A stretch of 64,000 nt of DNA. Source: Fodinibacter luteus. Lineage in GTDB: Bacteria > Actinomycetota > Actinomycetes > Actinomycetales > Dermatophilaceae. Location of the stretch: NCBI RefSeq assembly GCF_039541575.1, contig NZ_BAABGM010000010.1, forward strand, positions 1-64,000. Reading direction: 5' to 3'. Of the stretch, positions 26,765 through 34,413 are shown piece by piece. The translations under genes were made by a program, and so were the position numbers. Under the pieces are notes generated by a model. That model was not told where the DNA came from, made no database searches, and worked only from the letters and a program-made list of their open reading frames with translations. Every line of letters starts with the position of its first letter. Within the stretch, counting starts at the first letter, position 1.

Positions 26765-27379
26765 CTAGAGCGCACCCTTGGCGCTCGGGATCCCCTCGAC
26801 GCGGGGGTCCCTGGCGACGGCCGCGCGCAGGGCACGGGCGAGCGCCTTGAACTGCGCCTCGACGACGTGGTGCGGGTCGCGGCCCGCGAGCACCCGCACG
26901 TGGAGCGCGAGCTGGGCGTGGAAGGCGAAGGACTCGAGGACGTGCCGGGTCAGCGACCCGACGTAGTGTCCGCCGATGACGACGTACTGCTGGCCCTCGG
27001 GCTCCCCCTCGTGGACGCAGTACGGGCGACCGGCGACGTCGACGACGGCCTGGACGAGGGCCTCGTCGAGCGGGACCGTCGCGTCGCCGAAGCGGGCGAT
27101 GCCGCTCTTGTCGCCGAGGGCCTCGCGGACGGCCTGGCCGAGCACGATGGCGACGTCCTCGACGGTGTGGTGTGCGTCGACGTGGGTGTCGCCCTCGGCC
27201 CGGACCGTGAGGTCGATGAGGGAGTGCTTCGCGAGCGAGAGCAGCATGTGGTCGTAGAAGGGCACGCCCGTGCTGACCTCGCCGCGGCCGCTGCCGTCGA
27301 GGTCGACGCTCACCTCGACGGTGCTCTCGGAGGTGCCCCGGCGCACCGTGGCGGTGCGGGGGGCTGCGGCGCTGTTCAC
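26765..27379 (-). CDS. hisB: Imidazoleglycerol-phosphate dehydratase
   Basis: A 204-residue manganese enzyme. VPFYDHMLLSLAKHSL, DAHHTVEDVAIVLGQA, GHYVGSLTRHVLESFA and DPHHVVEAQFKALARAL are the four His-rich metal motifs. It is the monofunctional form; the phosphatase domain of the E. coli protein is absent. The GTG at 27379 overlaps the hisC stop (GTGA). Confidence 0.97.
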   Translation of the reverse strand: MNSAAAPRTATVRRGTSESTVEVSVDLDGSGRGEVSTGVPFYDHMLLSLAKHSLIDLTVRAEGDTHVDAHHTVEDVAIVLGQAVREALGDKSGIARFGDATVPLDEALVQAVVDVAGRPYCVHEGEPEGQQYVVIGGHYVGSLTRHVLESFAFHAQLALHVRVLAGRDPHHVVEAQFKALARALRAAVARDPRVEGIPSAKGAL

Positions 27380-28506
27380 GGTGCTGCTCCTGTGCGGTGC
27401 GTGGGGACGAGGTCGGTGATGGCGTCGAGGAACCGGGTGGTCTCCTGCGGGGTGCCGGCCGTGACACGAAGATAGTGGGGGATGCCGACGTCGCGGACGA
27501 GGACGCCCCGCTCGAGCAGCGCCGACCACGTCCCGTGCGCGTCGGCGAGGCCACCGAAGAGCACGAAGTTGGCGTCGCTCGGCACGGGGTCGAGGCCGAT
27601 CGCCGCGAGCCCCTCGACGAGCCGGTCGCGCTGCTCCTTGATGGCCCCGACGGTCTCGAGCATGAGGTCGGCGTGTCGCAGGGCCGCGAGGGCGACCGCC
27701 TGGGTCTGGGTGGAGAGGTGGTACGGCATCCGGACGAGTCGGAGGGCGTCGACGAGAGCCGGGTCGGCGGCGAGGTAGCCCACCCGACCGCCGGCGAGCG
27801 CGAACGCCTTGCTCATCGTGCGGGTCACGACGAGCCGTGGGCGGCCCGCCAGCAGCGTCAGCGCGCTCGGCGTGCCCGGCCGGGCGAACTCCGCATAGGC
27901 CTCGTCGACGACGACGAGCGCGGTCGGGGCGGCGTCGTGCACGGCCTCGACGACCGCGAGGTCGAGCGCCGTGCCCGTCGGGTTGTTCGGCGAGCAGAGG
28001 AAGACGACGTCGGGCCGGTGGTCGCGCACCTGCGCGACGGCGGATGCCGGGTCGAGGTCGAACGCTCCCGCGCCCGGCACCCCGCGCATCCCGTCGACCC
28101 ACGTCGTGCCCGTCGTCGTCGTGATGATCGGGTGCATCGAGTACGCGGGGGTGAAGCCGAGGGCGGTGCGTCCCGGCCCCCCGAACGCCTGGAGGAGGTG
28201 GAGGAGCACCTCGTTCGAGCCGTTGCCGGCCCACACCTCGTCCGGCGTGACCATCGTGGCGCCCCGCGACAGGTAGCCGGCAAGGGCCTCGCGCAGCGCG
28301 GTGAACTCCCGGTCGGGGTAGCGGTTGAGCCCGGCGGCGGCGGCGGCCACCGCCTCGGTCATCGCGGACACGACGACGTCGGGCACCGCGTACGAGTTCT
28401 CGTTCGTGTTCAGGGCCACGGGCACGTCGAGCTGCGGCGCGCCGTAGGCGGTGCGTCCGCGCAGGTCCGGGCGCAGCATGGACTCGACGGCCGAGCGGGC
28501 GTCCAT
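27376..28506 (-). CDS. hisC: Histidinol-phosphate aminotransferase
   Basis: A 376-residue class I/II PLP aminotransferase. LNTNENSY starts the substrate site, LCSPNNPTGTAL and VVDEAYAEFA contact PLP, and the Schiff-base lysine is in TRTMSKAFALAGGRVGY. The ATG at 28506 follows hisD by two bases. In some actinobacteria this enzyme also takes aromatic amino acids. Confidence 0.96.
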   Translation of the reverse strand: MDARSAVESMLRPDLRGRTAYGAPQLDVPVALNTNENSYAVPDVVVSAMTEAVAAAAAGLNRYPDREFTALREALAGYLSRGATMVTPDEVWAGNGSNEVLLHLLQAFGGPGRTALGFTPAYSMHPIITTTTGTTWVDGMRGVPGAGAFDLDPASAVAQVRDHRPDVVFLCSPNNPTGTALDLAVVEAVHDAAPTALVVVDEAYAEFARPGTPSALTLLAGRPRLVVTRTMSKAFALAGGRVGYLAADPALVDALRLVRMPYHLSTQTQAVALAALRHADLMLETVGAIKEQRDRLVEGLAAIGLDPVPSDANFVLFGGLADAHGTWSALLERGVLVRDVGIPHYLRVTAGTPQETTRFLDAITDLVPTHRTGAAP

Positions 28507-28508
28507 CC

Positions 28509-29882
28509 TCAGCCGAGCGGGTCGAGGTCGGGGTGCCGGGCCAGCACGGCCTCACCGTGGGCCGGGAGGTCCTCGGCGCGGGCGAGGGTGACGACGTGCC
28601 CGCCGACCTCGTGCAGCGCCTCCCGGGAGTAGGTGACGACGTGGATGCCGCGCAGGAAGCTCTGCACCGACAGCCCGCTGCTGTGGCACGCGCACCCGCC
28701 GGTGGGCAGGACGTGGTTGGACCCGGCGGCGTAGTCGCCGAGGCTCACCGGAGACCAGGTGCCGACGAAGACCGCGCCGGCATTGCGGACCCGGGAGGCG
28801 ACGGCCGCGGCATCCCGGGTCAGGATCTCGAGGTGCTCGGCGGCGTACGCGTTGACGAGGTCGAGGCCGGCATCGAGGTCGTCGACGAGGACGATCGCCG
28901 ACTGGGTGCCGGCGAGGGCGGTGCCCACCCGCTCGGCGTGCTTCGTCGCGGCGACCCGGCGCACGAGGGCCGCCTCGACGGCATCCGCGAGCTCGGTGGA
29001 GTCGGTGACGAGCACGGCGGCGGCCAGGGGGTCGTGCTCGGCCTGCGAGACGAGGTCGGAGGCGACGTGCTCGGCATCCGCGCTGTCGTCGGCGAGGACG
29101 GCGATCTCGGTGGGGCCGGCCTCGGCGTCGATACCGATGAGCCCCTTGAGGAGGCGCTTGGCGGCGGCGACGTAGACGTTGCCGGGACCGGTGACCAGGC
29201 TCACCGGGTCGCAGACGTCGGCACCGTCGTCGATCCCGTGGGCGAAGGCGGCGACGGCCTGGGCGCCGCCCATGGCCCACACCTCGTCGACGCCGAGGAG
29301 CGCGCACGCGGCGAGGATCGTCGGGTGCGGCCAGCCGCCGTGGTCGGCCTGCGGCGGGCTGGCGACGGCCAGGCTCGGGACGCCGGCGAGCTGCGCCGGG
29401 ACGACGTTCATGACGACGCTGCTCGGGTAGACCGCGAGGCCGCCGGGCACGTAGAGGCCCACCCGGTCGACCGGGACCCACCGCTCGGTGACCGTTCCGC
29501 GGGACGTGACGTGGGTCGTCGTGTCGGTGCGGCGCTGGTCGGCGTGCACGAGCCGGGCCCGGCGGATCGACTCCTCGAGGGCGGCCCGCACGGCGGGGTC
29601 GAGGGCGTCGAGGGCCCCGGTGACGACGGTGGCCGGGACCCGCAGGCTCGGCGGGCGGATGCCGTCGAACCGCTCGGCGGCGTCGTAGAGGGCCGCGGCG
29701 CCCCGGGCGCGCACGTCGTCGACGATCGGGCGCACGGCATCCAGCGCGGCCTCGACGTCGAACTCGGCGCGCGGCAGGGCGGCCTTGAGCTCGCGGAGCG
29801 TGAGGTGCCGGCCCCGCAGGTCGAGCCGCCCGATGACGCGGGTCGTGGGCGCGGAGGGGCTGCCGGTGGTGCCGGTGGACAT
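28509..29882 (-). CDS. hisD: Histidinol dehydrogenase
   Basis: A 457-residue zinc enzyme oxidising histidinol to histidine in two NAD-dependent steps. VGLYVPGGLAVYPSSV, TGPGNVYVAAAKR, EAGPTEIAVLADD and SQAEHDPLAAAVLV contain the conserved residues, the last with the zinc and base residues. First gene of the his operon. The ATG at 29882 is six bases after TAGACT, with no Shine-Dalgarno. Confidence 0.97.
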   Translation of the reverse strand: MSTGTTGSPSAPTTRVIGRLDLRGRHLTLRELKAALPRAEFDVEAALDAVRPIVDDVRARGAAALYDAAERFDGIRPPSLRVPATVVTGALDALDPAVRAALEESIRRARLVHADQRRTDTTTHVTSRGTVTERWVPVDRVGLYVPGGLAVYPSSVVMNVVPAQLAGVPSLAVASPPQADHGGWPHPTILAACALLGVDEVWAMGGAQAVAAFAHGIDDGADVCDPVSLVTGPGNVYVAAAKRLLKGLIGIDAEAGPTEIAVLADDSADAEHVASDLVSQAEHDPLAAAVLVTDSTELADAVEAALVRRVAATKHAERVGTALAGTQSAIVLVDDLDAGLDLVNAYAAEHLEILTRDAAAVASRVRNAGAVFVGTWSPVSLGDYAAGSNHVLPTGGCACHSSGLSVQSFLRGIHVVTYSREALHEVGGHVVTLARAEDLPAHGEAVLARHPDLDPLG

Positions 29883-29888
29883 GCGCCA

Positions 29889-29894
29889 AGTCTA
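29889..29894 (-). promoter_or_regulatory. Leaderless promoter -10 of the his operon
   Basis: TAGACT on the minus strand ends six bases before the hisD ATG, so transcription would begin at or next to the A of ATG. Confidence 0.65.
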
Positions 29895-29935
29895 GGTTTC
29901 GACGCCCGCCGCACCGAACGGCGTCCACCGGCGGG

Positions 29936-32932
29936 TCAGGCGTCGTAGAACTCGACCTCGTGGGCGGCGCGGGCCCGGCGGGCCACCCGGCGGTAGCGCT
30001 CGGCGAGCTCCTGGCCCGAGCCGCCGGGCAGGCCGAGGATCCGGGCGATGCCGTCGGCGTCGCGGGGGTCGGTCGGCACGGAGTCCAGGGCCTTGGCCCG
30101 GAAGAGCACCCCGGCGTTGCGCATCGACGACGCGAGGCGCCAGGCCGCGGCGAGGTCGGCCGCGTGGCCGGCGTCGACGAGGCCGAGCCGCTCGGCCGCC
30201 GCGAGCGCCTCCATCGTCGAGGGCGTGCGCAGCTCGGGGTGCGCGTGGGCGTGCCGCAGCTGGACGAGCTGCACGACCCACTCGACGTCGGACAGCCCCC
30301 CGTGGCCGAGCTTGAAGTGCGTCTTGCGGTCGGCGCCGCGGGGCAGGCGCTCGGCCTCCATCCGGGCCTTGAGCGTGCGGATCTCGCGCACCTGGCCGGC
30401 ATCGAGCCCGCCGGCGGGCCATCGCAGCGGCGCGACGAGCTCGAGGAACCGATCGGCGAGGCCGGCGTCGCCCGCCACGGGCGTCGCACGCAGCAGCGCC
30501 TGCGCCTCCCAGACGAGCGACCAGCGGGAGTAGTACTCGCGGTACGACCCGAGGGAGCGTACGAGGGGTCCGCTCTTGCCCTCGGGTCGCAGGGTGGCGT
30601 CGACGTCGAGGTTGGGGTCGGGGCCGCGCAGCCCCAACAGCCGGATGAGCTCCTTGACGACCTCGAGCGCCTGCGCCTGGGCCTCCCCCTCGTCGGCGCC
30701 CTCGAGCGGCTCGTGGACGAACAGCACGTCGGCGTCGGAGCCGTAGCCCTGCTCCCCCCCACCGAGGCGCCCCATCCCGACGACGAGCACCCGGGTGAGC
30801 GCCGGCCCGCCGGTGCGCTGCTCGAGGTCGCGCAGGCACACCTCGAGGGTCACCTCGAGGAGCGCGGCGGTGAGGTCGGTCATCGCGGCGCCGAGGGCGT
30901 CGAGGGTGAGCGCACCGGTGAGGTCCGCGACCGCGACCCGGAACAGCTCGGACCGGCGGATCGTGCGGGCGGCCAGCACCGCCGACTCGGCGTCATCCTT
31001 GCGCCCGGCCGCCGACCGCATCCGGCGCAGCACGTCCTCGCGCTCGCGCGGCTGGAGCCCGGAGGCGTCGCCGAGGAACTGGACGCACTCGGGCGCCTGC
31101 TCGAGCAGGTCCGCCGCGAACCGGCTGCGGGCGAGGGTGTGCGCGAGCCGCTCGGCGGCCGACCCCTCGTCACGCAGCAGCCGGAGGTACCAGTGCGTCG
31201 AGCCGAGCTCGTCGCTGATCCGGCGGAAGGCGAGCAGGCCGGCATCCGGGTCGGCCTCGTCGGCGAACCAGCCGAGCATGACGGGCAGGAGCTGGCGCTG
31301 GATCGCGGCTCGCCGGCTGATGCCCTCGGTGAGCGCCTCCAGGTGGCGCAGCGCGCCTCTGGGGTCGCGGAACCCCAACGCGGACAGGCGTTCCCGCGCG
31401 GCCTCGGGGGTGAGTCGCACGTCGGAGTCGGACAGCCTCGCCACGGCCGACAGCAGGGGGTGGTAGAAGATCCGCTCGTGGAGGCGGCGCACGTCGCGCT
31501 GCTGCGCCCGCCACTGGGTGACGACGGCCTCGGCCGGCGAGGAGCGGTGCCCGAGGGCGCGCCCGAGCCGGCGCAGGTCGCGGTCGGCCGTCGGCATGAG
31601 GTGGGTTCGGCGCAGCCGGAAGAGCTGGATACGGTGCTCGAGGGTACGGAGCAGCCGGTATGCCGTCGCGAGCGTCGCGGCGTCCTCGCGCCCGACGTAG
31701 CCGCCGGCGGACAGGGCCGCGAGGCCGTCGAGCGTCGTGCCGGTGCGCAGCGTCTCGTCGGCGCGCCCGTGCACGAGCTGGAGCAGCTGCACCGAGAACT
31801 CGACGTCGCGCAACCCCCCGGCCCCGAGCTTGAGCTGGCGGCCGGCCTCGGCGGAGGGGATGTGCTGCTCGACCCGACGGCGCATCGCCTGGACGTCGTC
31901 GACGAAGTTCTCGCGGGTCGACGCCTGCCAGACCATCGGCTGCACCGCCTCGCAGTAGGCGCGACCGACCTCGGTGTCCCCGGCGACGGGGCGCGCCTTG
32001 AGCAGCGCCTGGAACTCCCACGTCTTGGCCCACCGCTCGTAGTAGGACAGGTGGCTCGCGACGGTGCGCACGAGGGGGCCGTTCTTGCCCTCCGGGCGCA
32101 GGGCGGGGTCGACCTGCCAGAGCGCACCGGTGGCCGTCGACGCGGAGCAGATCCGCATGAGGCGGGTCGCGAGGTCGGTCGCGACGGCGGTCGACTCGGC
32201 CTCGTCGACCCCGTCCGCGGGCTCCGCGACGAAGATGACGTCGACGTCGGAGATGTAGTTGAGCTCGCGTCCCCCCGTCTTGCCCATCGCGACGACCGCG
32301 AGCCGGGTGCGCCCGGCATCCGGGCCGACCTCGGACCGGGCGATGGCCAGGGCCGCCTCGAGCGCGGCCTGCGCGAGGTCGGCGAGCGCGGCCGCGGTGT
32401 CGGGCAGGGTGGCGAGCGGGTCGGGCGAGGTGAGGTCGAGAGCGGCGATGCCGAGCAGCTGCTCGCGGTAGGCGGTGCGGAGCACGTCGACCGCCGTGGC
32501 GTCCGGCAGGCCGCTCACGGCGTCGACGAGCCGCCGGACCCGCTCGTCGACGGTGAGCGGCTCGGCCCGCGTCACCGCCGTCCAGTGGTGCGGGTGGGCG
32601 CACAGGTGGTCGCCGAGGGCTGCCGAGCTGCCGAGCACCGCGAGGAGGAGGTCCCGGGGACGCCCGGGCGAGGCGAGCGCCTCGGTGACCGGGCCGAGCA
32701 GCCCGGGGTCGCGGCCGGCCGACTCCATGAACCGGACGAGCCCGAGAAGGGCGCCGTCGGGGTCCGGGACCGAGGCGAGCGCCTCGGCGAGCCCCTGGTC
32801 CTCGATGTGCTCGCGCGAGCGGATGAGGTCGGCGACGGCGGGCTCCTGCAGGAGGACGTACGCGCGCGCCGGGTCGTCGAACCCCAGCCGCGCGATGGCG
32901 ACGGGGATCGAGCCGGGACCGCGAGCGTTCAC
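29936..32932 (-). CDS. glnE: Bifunctional glutamine synthetase adenylyltransferase/deadenylase
   Basis: A 998-residue enzyme with two nucleotidyltransferase halves. The N-terminal half has GKTGGRELNYISDVDVIFV and the C-terminal half GMGRLGGGEQGYGSDADVLF, each with the G-S/N-DxD metal site, and each is followed by a helical GlnD_UR_UTase-type segment. It adjusts glutamine synthetase by adding or removing AMP according to nitrogen status. The GTG at 32932 lies seven bases after glnA, so the two are cotranscribed. Confidence 0.96.
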   Translation of the reverse strand: MNARGPGSIPVAIARLGFDDPARAYVLLQEPAVADLIRSREHIEDQGLAEALASVPDPDGALLGLVRFMESAGRDPGLLGPVTEALASPGRPRDLLLAVLGSSAALGDHLCAHPHHWTAVTRAEPLTVDERVRRLVDAVSGLPDATAVDVLRTAYREQLLGIAALDLTSPDPLATLPDTAAALADLAQAALEAALAIARSEVGPDAGRTRLAVVAMGKTGGRELNYISDVDVIFVAEPADGVDEAESTAVATDLATRLMRICSASTATGALWQVDPALRPEGKNGPLVRTVASHLSYYERWAKTWEFQALLKARPVAGDTEVGRAYCEAVQPMVWQASTRENFVDDVQAMRRRVEQHIPSAEAGRQLKLGAGGLRDVEFSVQLLQLVHGRADETLRTGTTLDGLAALSAGGYVGREDAATLATAYRLLRTLEHRIQLFRLRRTHLMPTADRDLRRLGRALGHRSSPAEAVVTQWRAQQRDVRRLHERIFYHPLLSAVARLSDSDVRLTPEAARERLSALGFRDPRGALRHLEALTEGISRRAAIQRQLLPVMLGWFADEADPDAGLLAFRRISDELGSTHWYLRLLRDEGSAAERLAHTLARSRFAADLLEQAPECVQFLGDASGLQPREREDVLRRMRSAAGRKDDAESAVLAARTIRRSELFRVAVADLTGALTLDALGAAMTDLTAALLEVTLEVCLRDLEQRTGGPALTRVLVVGMGRLGGGEQGYGSDADVLFVHEPLEGADEGEAQAQALEVVKELIRLLGLRGPDPNLDVDATLRPEGKSGPLVRSLGSYREYYSRWSLVWEAQALLRATPVAGDAGLADRFLELVAPLRWPAGGLDAGQVREIRTLKARMEAERLPRGADRKTHFKLGHGGLSDVEWVVQLVQLRHAHAHPELRTPSTMEALAAAERLGLVDAGHAADLAAAWRLASSMRNAGVLFRAKALDSVPTDPRDADGIARILGLPGGSGQELAERYRRVARRARAAHEVEFYDA

Positions 32933-32939
32933 GGGCTCG

Positions 32940-34277
32940 TCAGAGGCGCAGGAGGTAGCGGTCGAGCTCGAAGGCGCTCACCTGGTTGCGGTAGTCGTTC
33001 CACTCGGCCCGCTTGTTGCGCAGGAAGAACTCGAAGGTGTGCTCCCCGAGGGTCTCCGCGACGAGCTCGCTGCCCTCCATGACCGTGATCGCGTCGCTGA
33101 GGCTCGCCGGGAGCGGCTTGATGCCCATCGCCCGGCGCTCGGCGTCGGTGAGGCTCCACACGTCGTCCTCGGTCTCGGGCGGCAGCTCGTAGCCCTCCTC
33201 GATGCCCTTGAGCCCCGCGGACAGGAGCACCGCGAAGGCGAGGTAGGGGTTGCACGCCGAGTCGATGCTGCGCACCTCGACCCGGGTGCTGTTGCCCTTG
33301 CTCGGCTTGTACATCGGCACCCGCACGAGGGCGGAGCGGTTGTTGTGCCCCCACGTGAGGTGTGCCGGTGCCTCTCCCCCGCCCCACAGCCGCTTGTACG
33401 AGTTGACCCACTGGTTGGTGACCGCGGTGATCTCGGCCCCGTGCCGCAGCAGCCCGGCGATGAACTGCCGGCCGGTCCGCGAGAGCTGGTAGGGGGCGCC
33501 GGGCTCGTGGAAGGCGTTGGTGTCGCCCTCGAAGAGGGACAGGTGGGTGTGCATCCCCGACCCGGGGTGCTCGGCGAACGGCTTGGGCATGAACGACGCG
33601 ACGATGCCCTGCTCGAGGGCGACCTCCTTGATGACCGCGCGGAAGGTCATGATGTTGTCGGCCGTCGACAGGGCGTCGGCGTAGCGCAGGTCGATCTCGT
33701 TCTGCCCCGGGGCGCCCTCGTGGTGGCTGAACTCCACCGAGATCCCCATCGTCTCGAGCATCGAGATCGCCGCCCGGCGGAAGTCGTGGCTGTTGCCGTG
33801 GGCCACGTGGTCGAAGTACCCGGACTGGTCGATCGGCTCGGGGCGGCGTCCGGGCTCCCACCCCTGCTTGAGGAGGAAGAACTCGATCTCGGGGTGGGTG
33901 TAGAAGGTGAACCCCTGGTCGGAGGCCTTCGTGAGCGCCCGCTGGAGCACGTGCCGGGGGTCGGCCATGCTCGGCGTGCCGTCGGGGAGGGTGAGGTCGC
34001 AGAACATCCGCGCCGTGCCCGGGCTCTCCCCCCGCCAGGGCAGCACCTGGAAGGTGCTCGGGTCGGGCTTGGCGAGCATGTCGGCCTCGTAGACCCGCGC
34101 GAACCCCTCGATGACCGAGCCGTCGAAGCCGATCCCCTCGGCGAAGGCGCCCTCGAGCTCGGCGGGGGCGATGGCCACGGACTTCAGGGTGCCGAGCACG
34201 TCGGTGAACCAGAGCCGGACGAACCGGATGTCGCGCTCTTCGATGGTGCGGAGGACGAACTCCTGCTGACGGTCCAT
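32940..34277 (-). CDS. glnA: Type I glutamine synthetase (GlnA2-like)
   Basis: A 445-residue GS making glutamine from glutamate, ammonia and ATP. GFDGSVIEGFARV, PEIEFFLL, NEIDLRYADAL, GSGMHTHLSLF and KPSKGNSTRVEVRS carry metal and nucleotide ligands. Length and position beside glnE match mycobacterial GlnA2. At the loop used for adenylylation it reads GYELPPE rather than NLYDLPPE; a Tyr is kept but its setting differs. The ATG at 34277 follows CAGGAT by seven bases, which could act as a -10, or its AGGA as a weak ribosome site. Confidence 0.95.
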   Translation of the reverse strand: MDRQQEFVLRTIEERDIRFVRLWFTDVLGTLKSVAIAPAELEGAFAEGIGFDGSVIEGFARVYEADMLAKPDPSTFQVLPWRGESPGTARMFCDLTLPDGTPSMADPRHVLQRALTKASDQGFTFYTHPEIEFFLLKQGWEPGRRPEPIDQSGYFDHVAHGNSHDFRRAAISMLETMGISVEFSHHEGAPGQNEIDLRYADALSTADNIMTFRAVIKEVALEQGIVASFMPKPFAEHPGSGMHTHLSLFEGDTNAFHEPGAPYQLSRTGRQFIAGLLRHGAEITAVTNQWVNSYKRLWGGGEAPAHLTWGHNNRSALVRVPMYKPSKGNSTRVEVRSIDSACNPYLAFAVLLSAGLKGIEEGYELPPETEDDVWSLTDAERRAMGIKPLPASLSDAITVMEGSELVAETLGEHTFEFFLRNKRAEWNDYRNQVSAFELDRYLLRL

Positions 34278-34317
34278 GGGTCGAATCCTGCCGCACCGGT
34301 GTGTCGTGCGGGTACAT

Positions 34318-34389
34318 CCGCCGTGCCCGCAGGCGTGGGGTGAGACGCCGGGCACGGCGGAGGGGCCCCGGCGCGTGCCGGGACCCCTC
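34318..34389 (-). terminator. Two hairpins between the M6 protease and glnA
   Basis: One hairpin has arms at 34362-34372 and 34377-34387 (one mismatch, 4-base loop) just past the protease stop. A second has perfect 12-bp arms at 34318-34329 and 34349-34360. Neither has a clear U-run, which is common for GC-rich actinobacterial terminators. Together they probably end protease transcription; the second lies close enough to glnA to affect its promoter. Confidence 0.55.
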
Positions 34390-34413
34390 CTGGTGGTGCG
34401 GTGCGTCAGCTCG

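Noticed and set aside
29960..33082. A 1040-residue open frame on the plus strand opposite glnE
   Set aside because: It is the complement of a well-defined enzyme; the sequence is Arg/Gly/Val-rich without domains. Long antisense frames are expected at this GC content.
34318..34360. 12-bp inverted repeat considered as a nitrogen-control operator for glnA
   Set aside because: It does not resemble GlnR or AmtR boxes (no AC-n9-AC pattern seen) and fits better as a second terminator stem.
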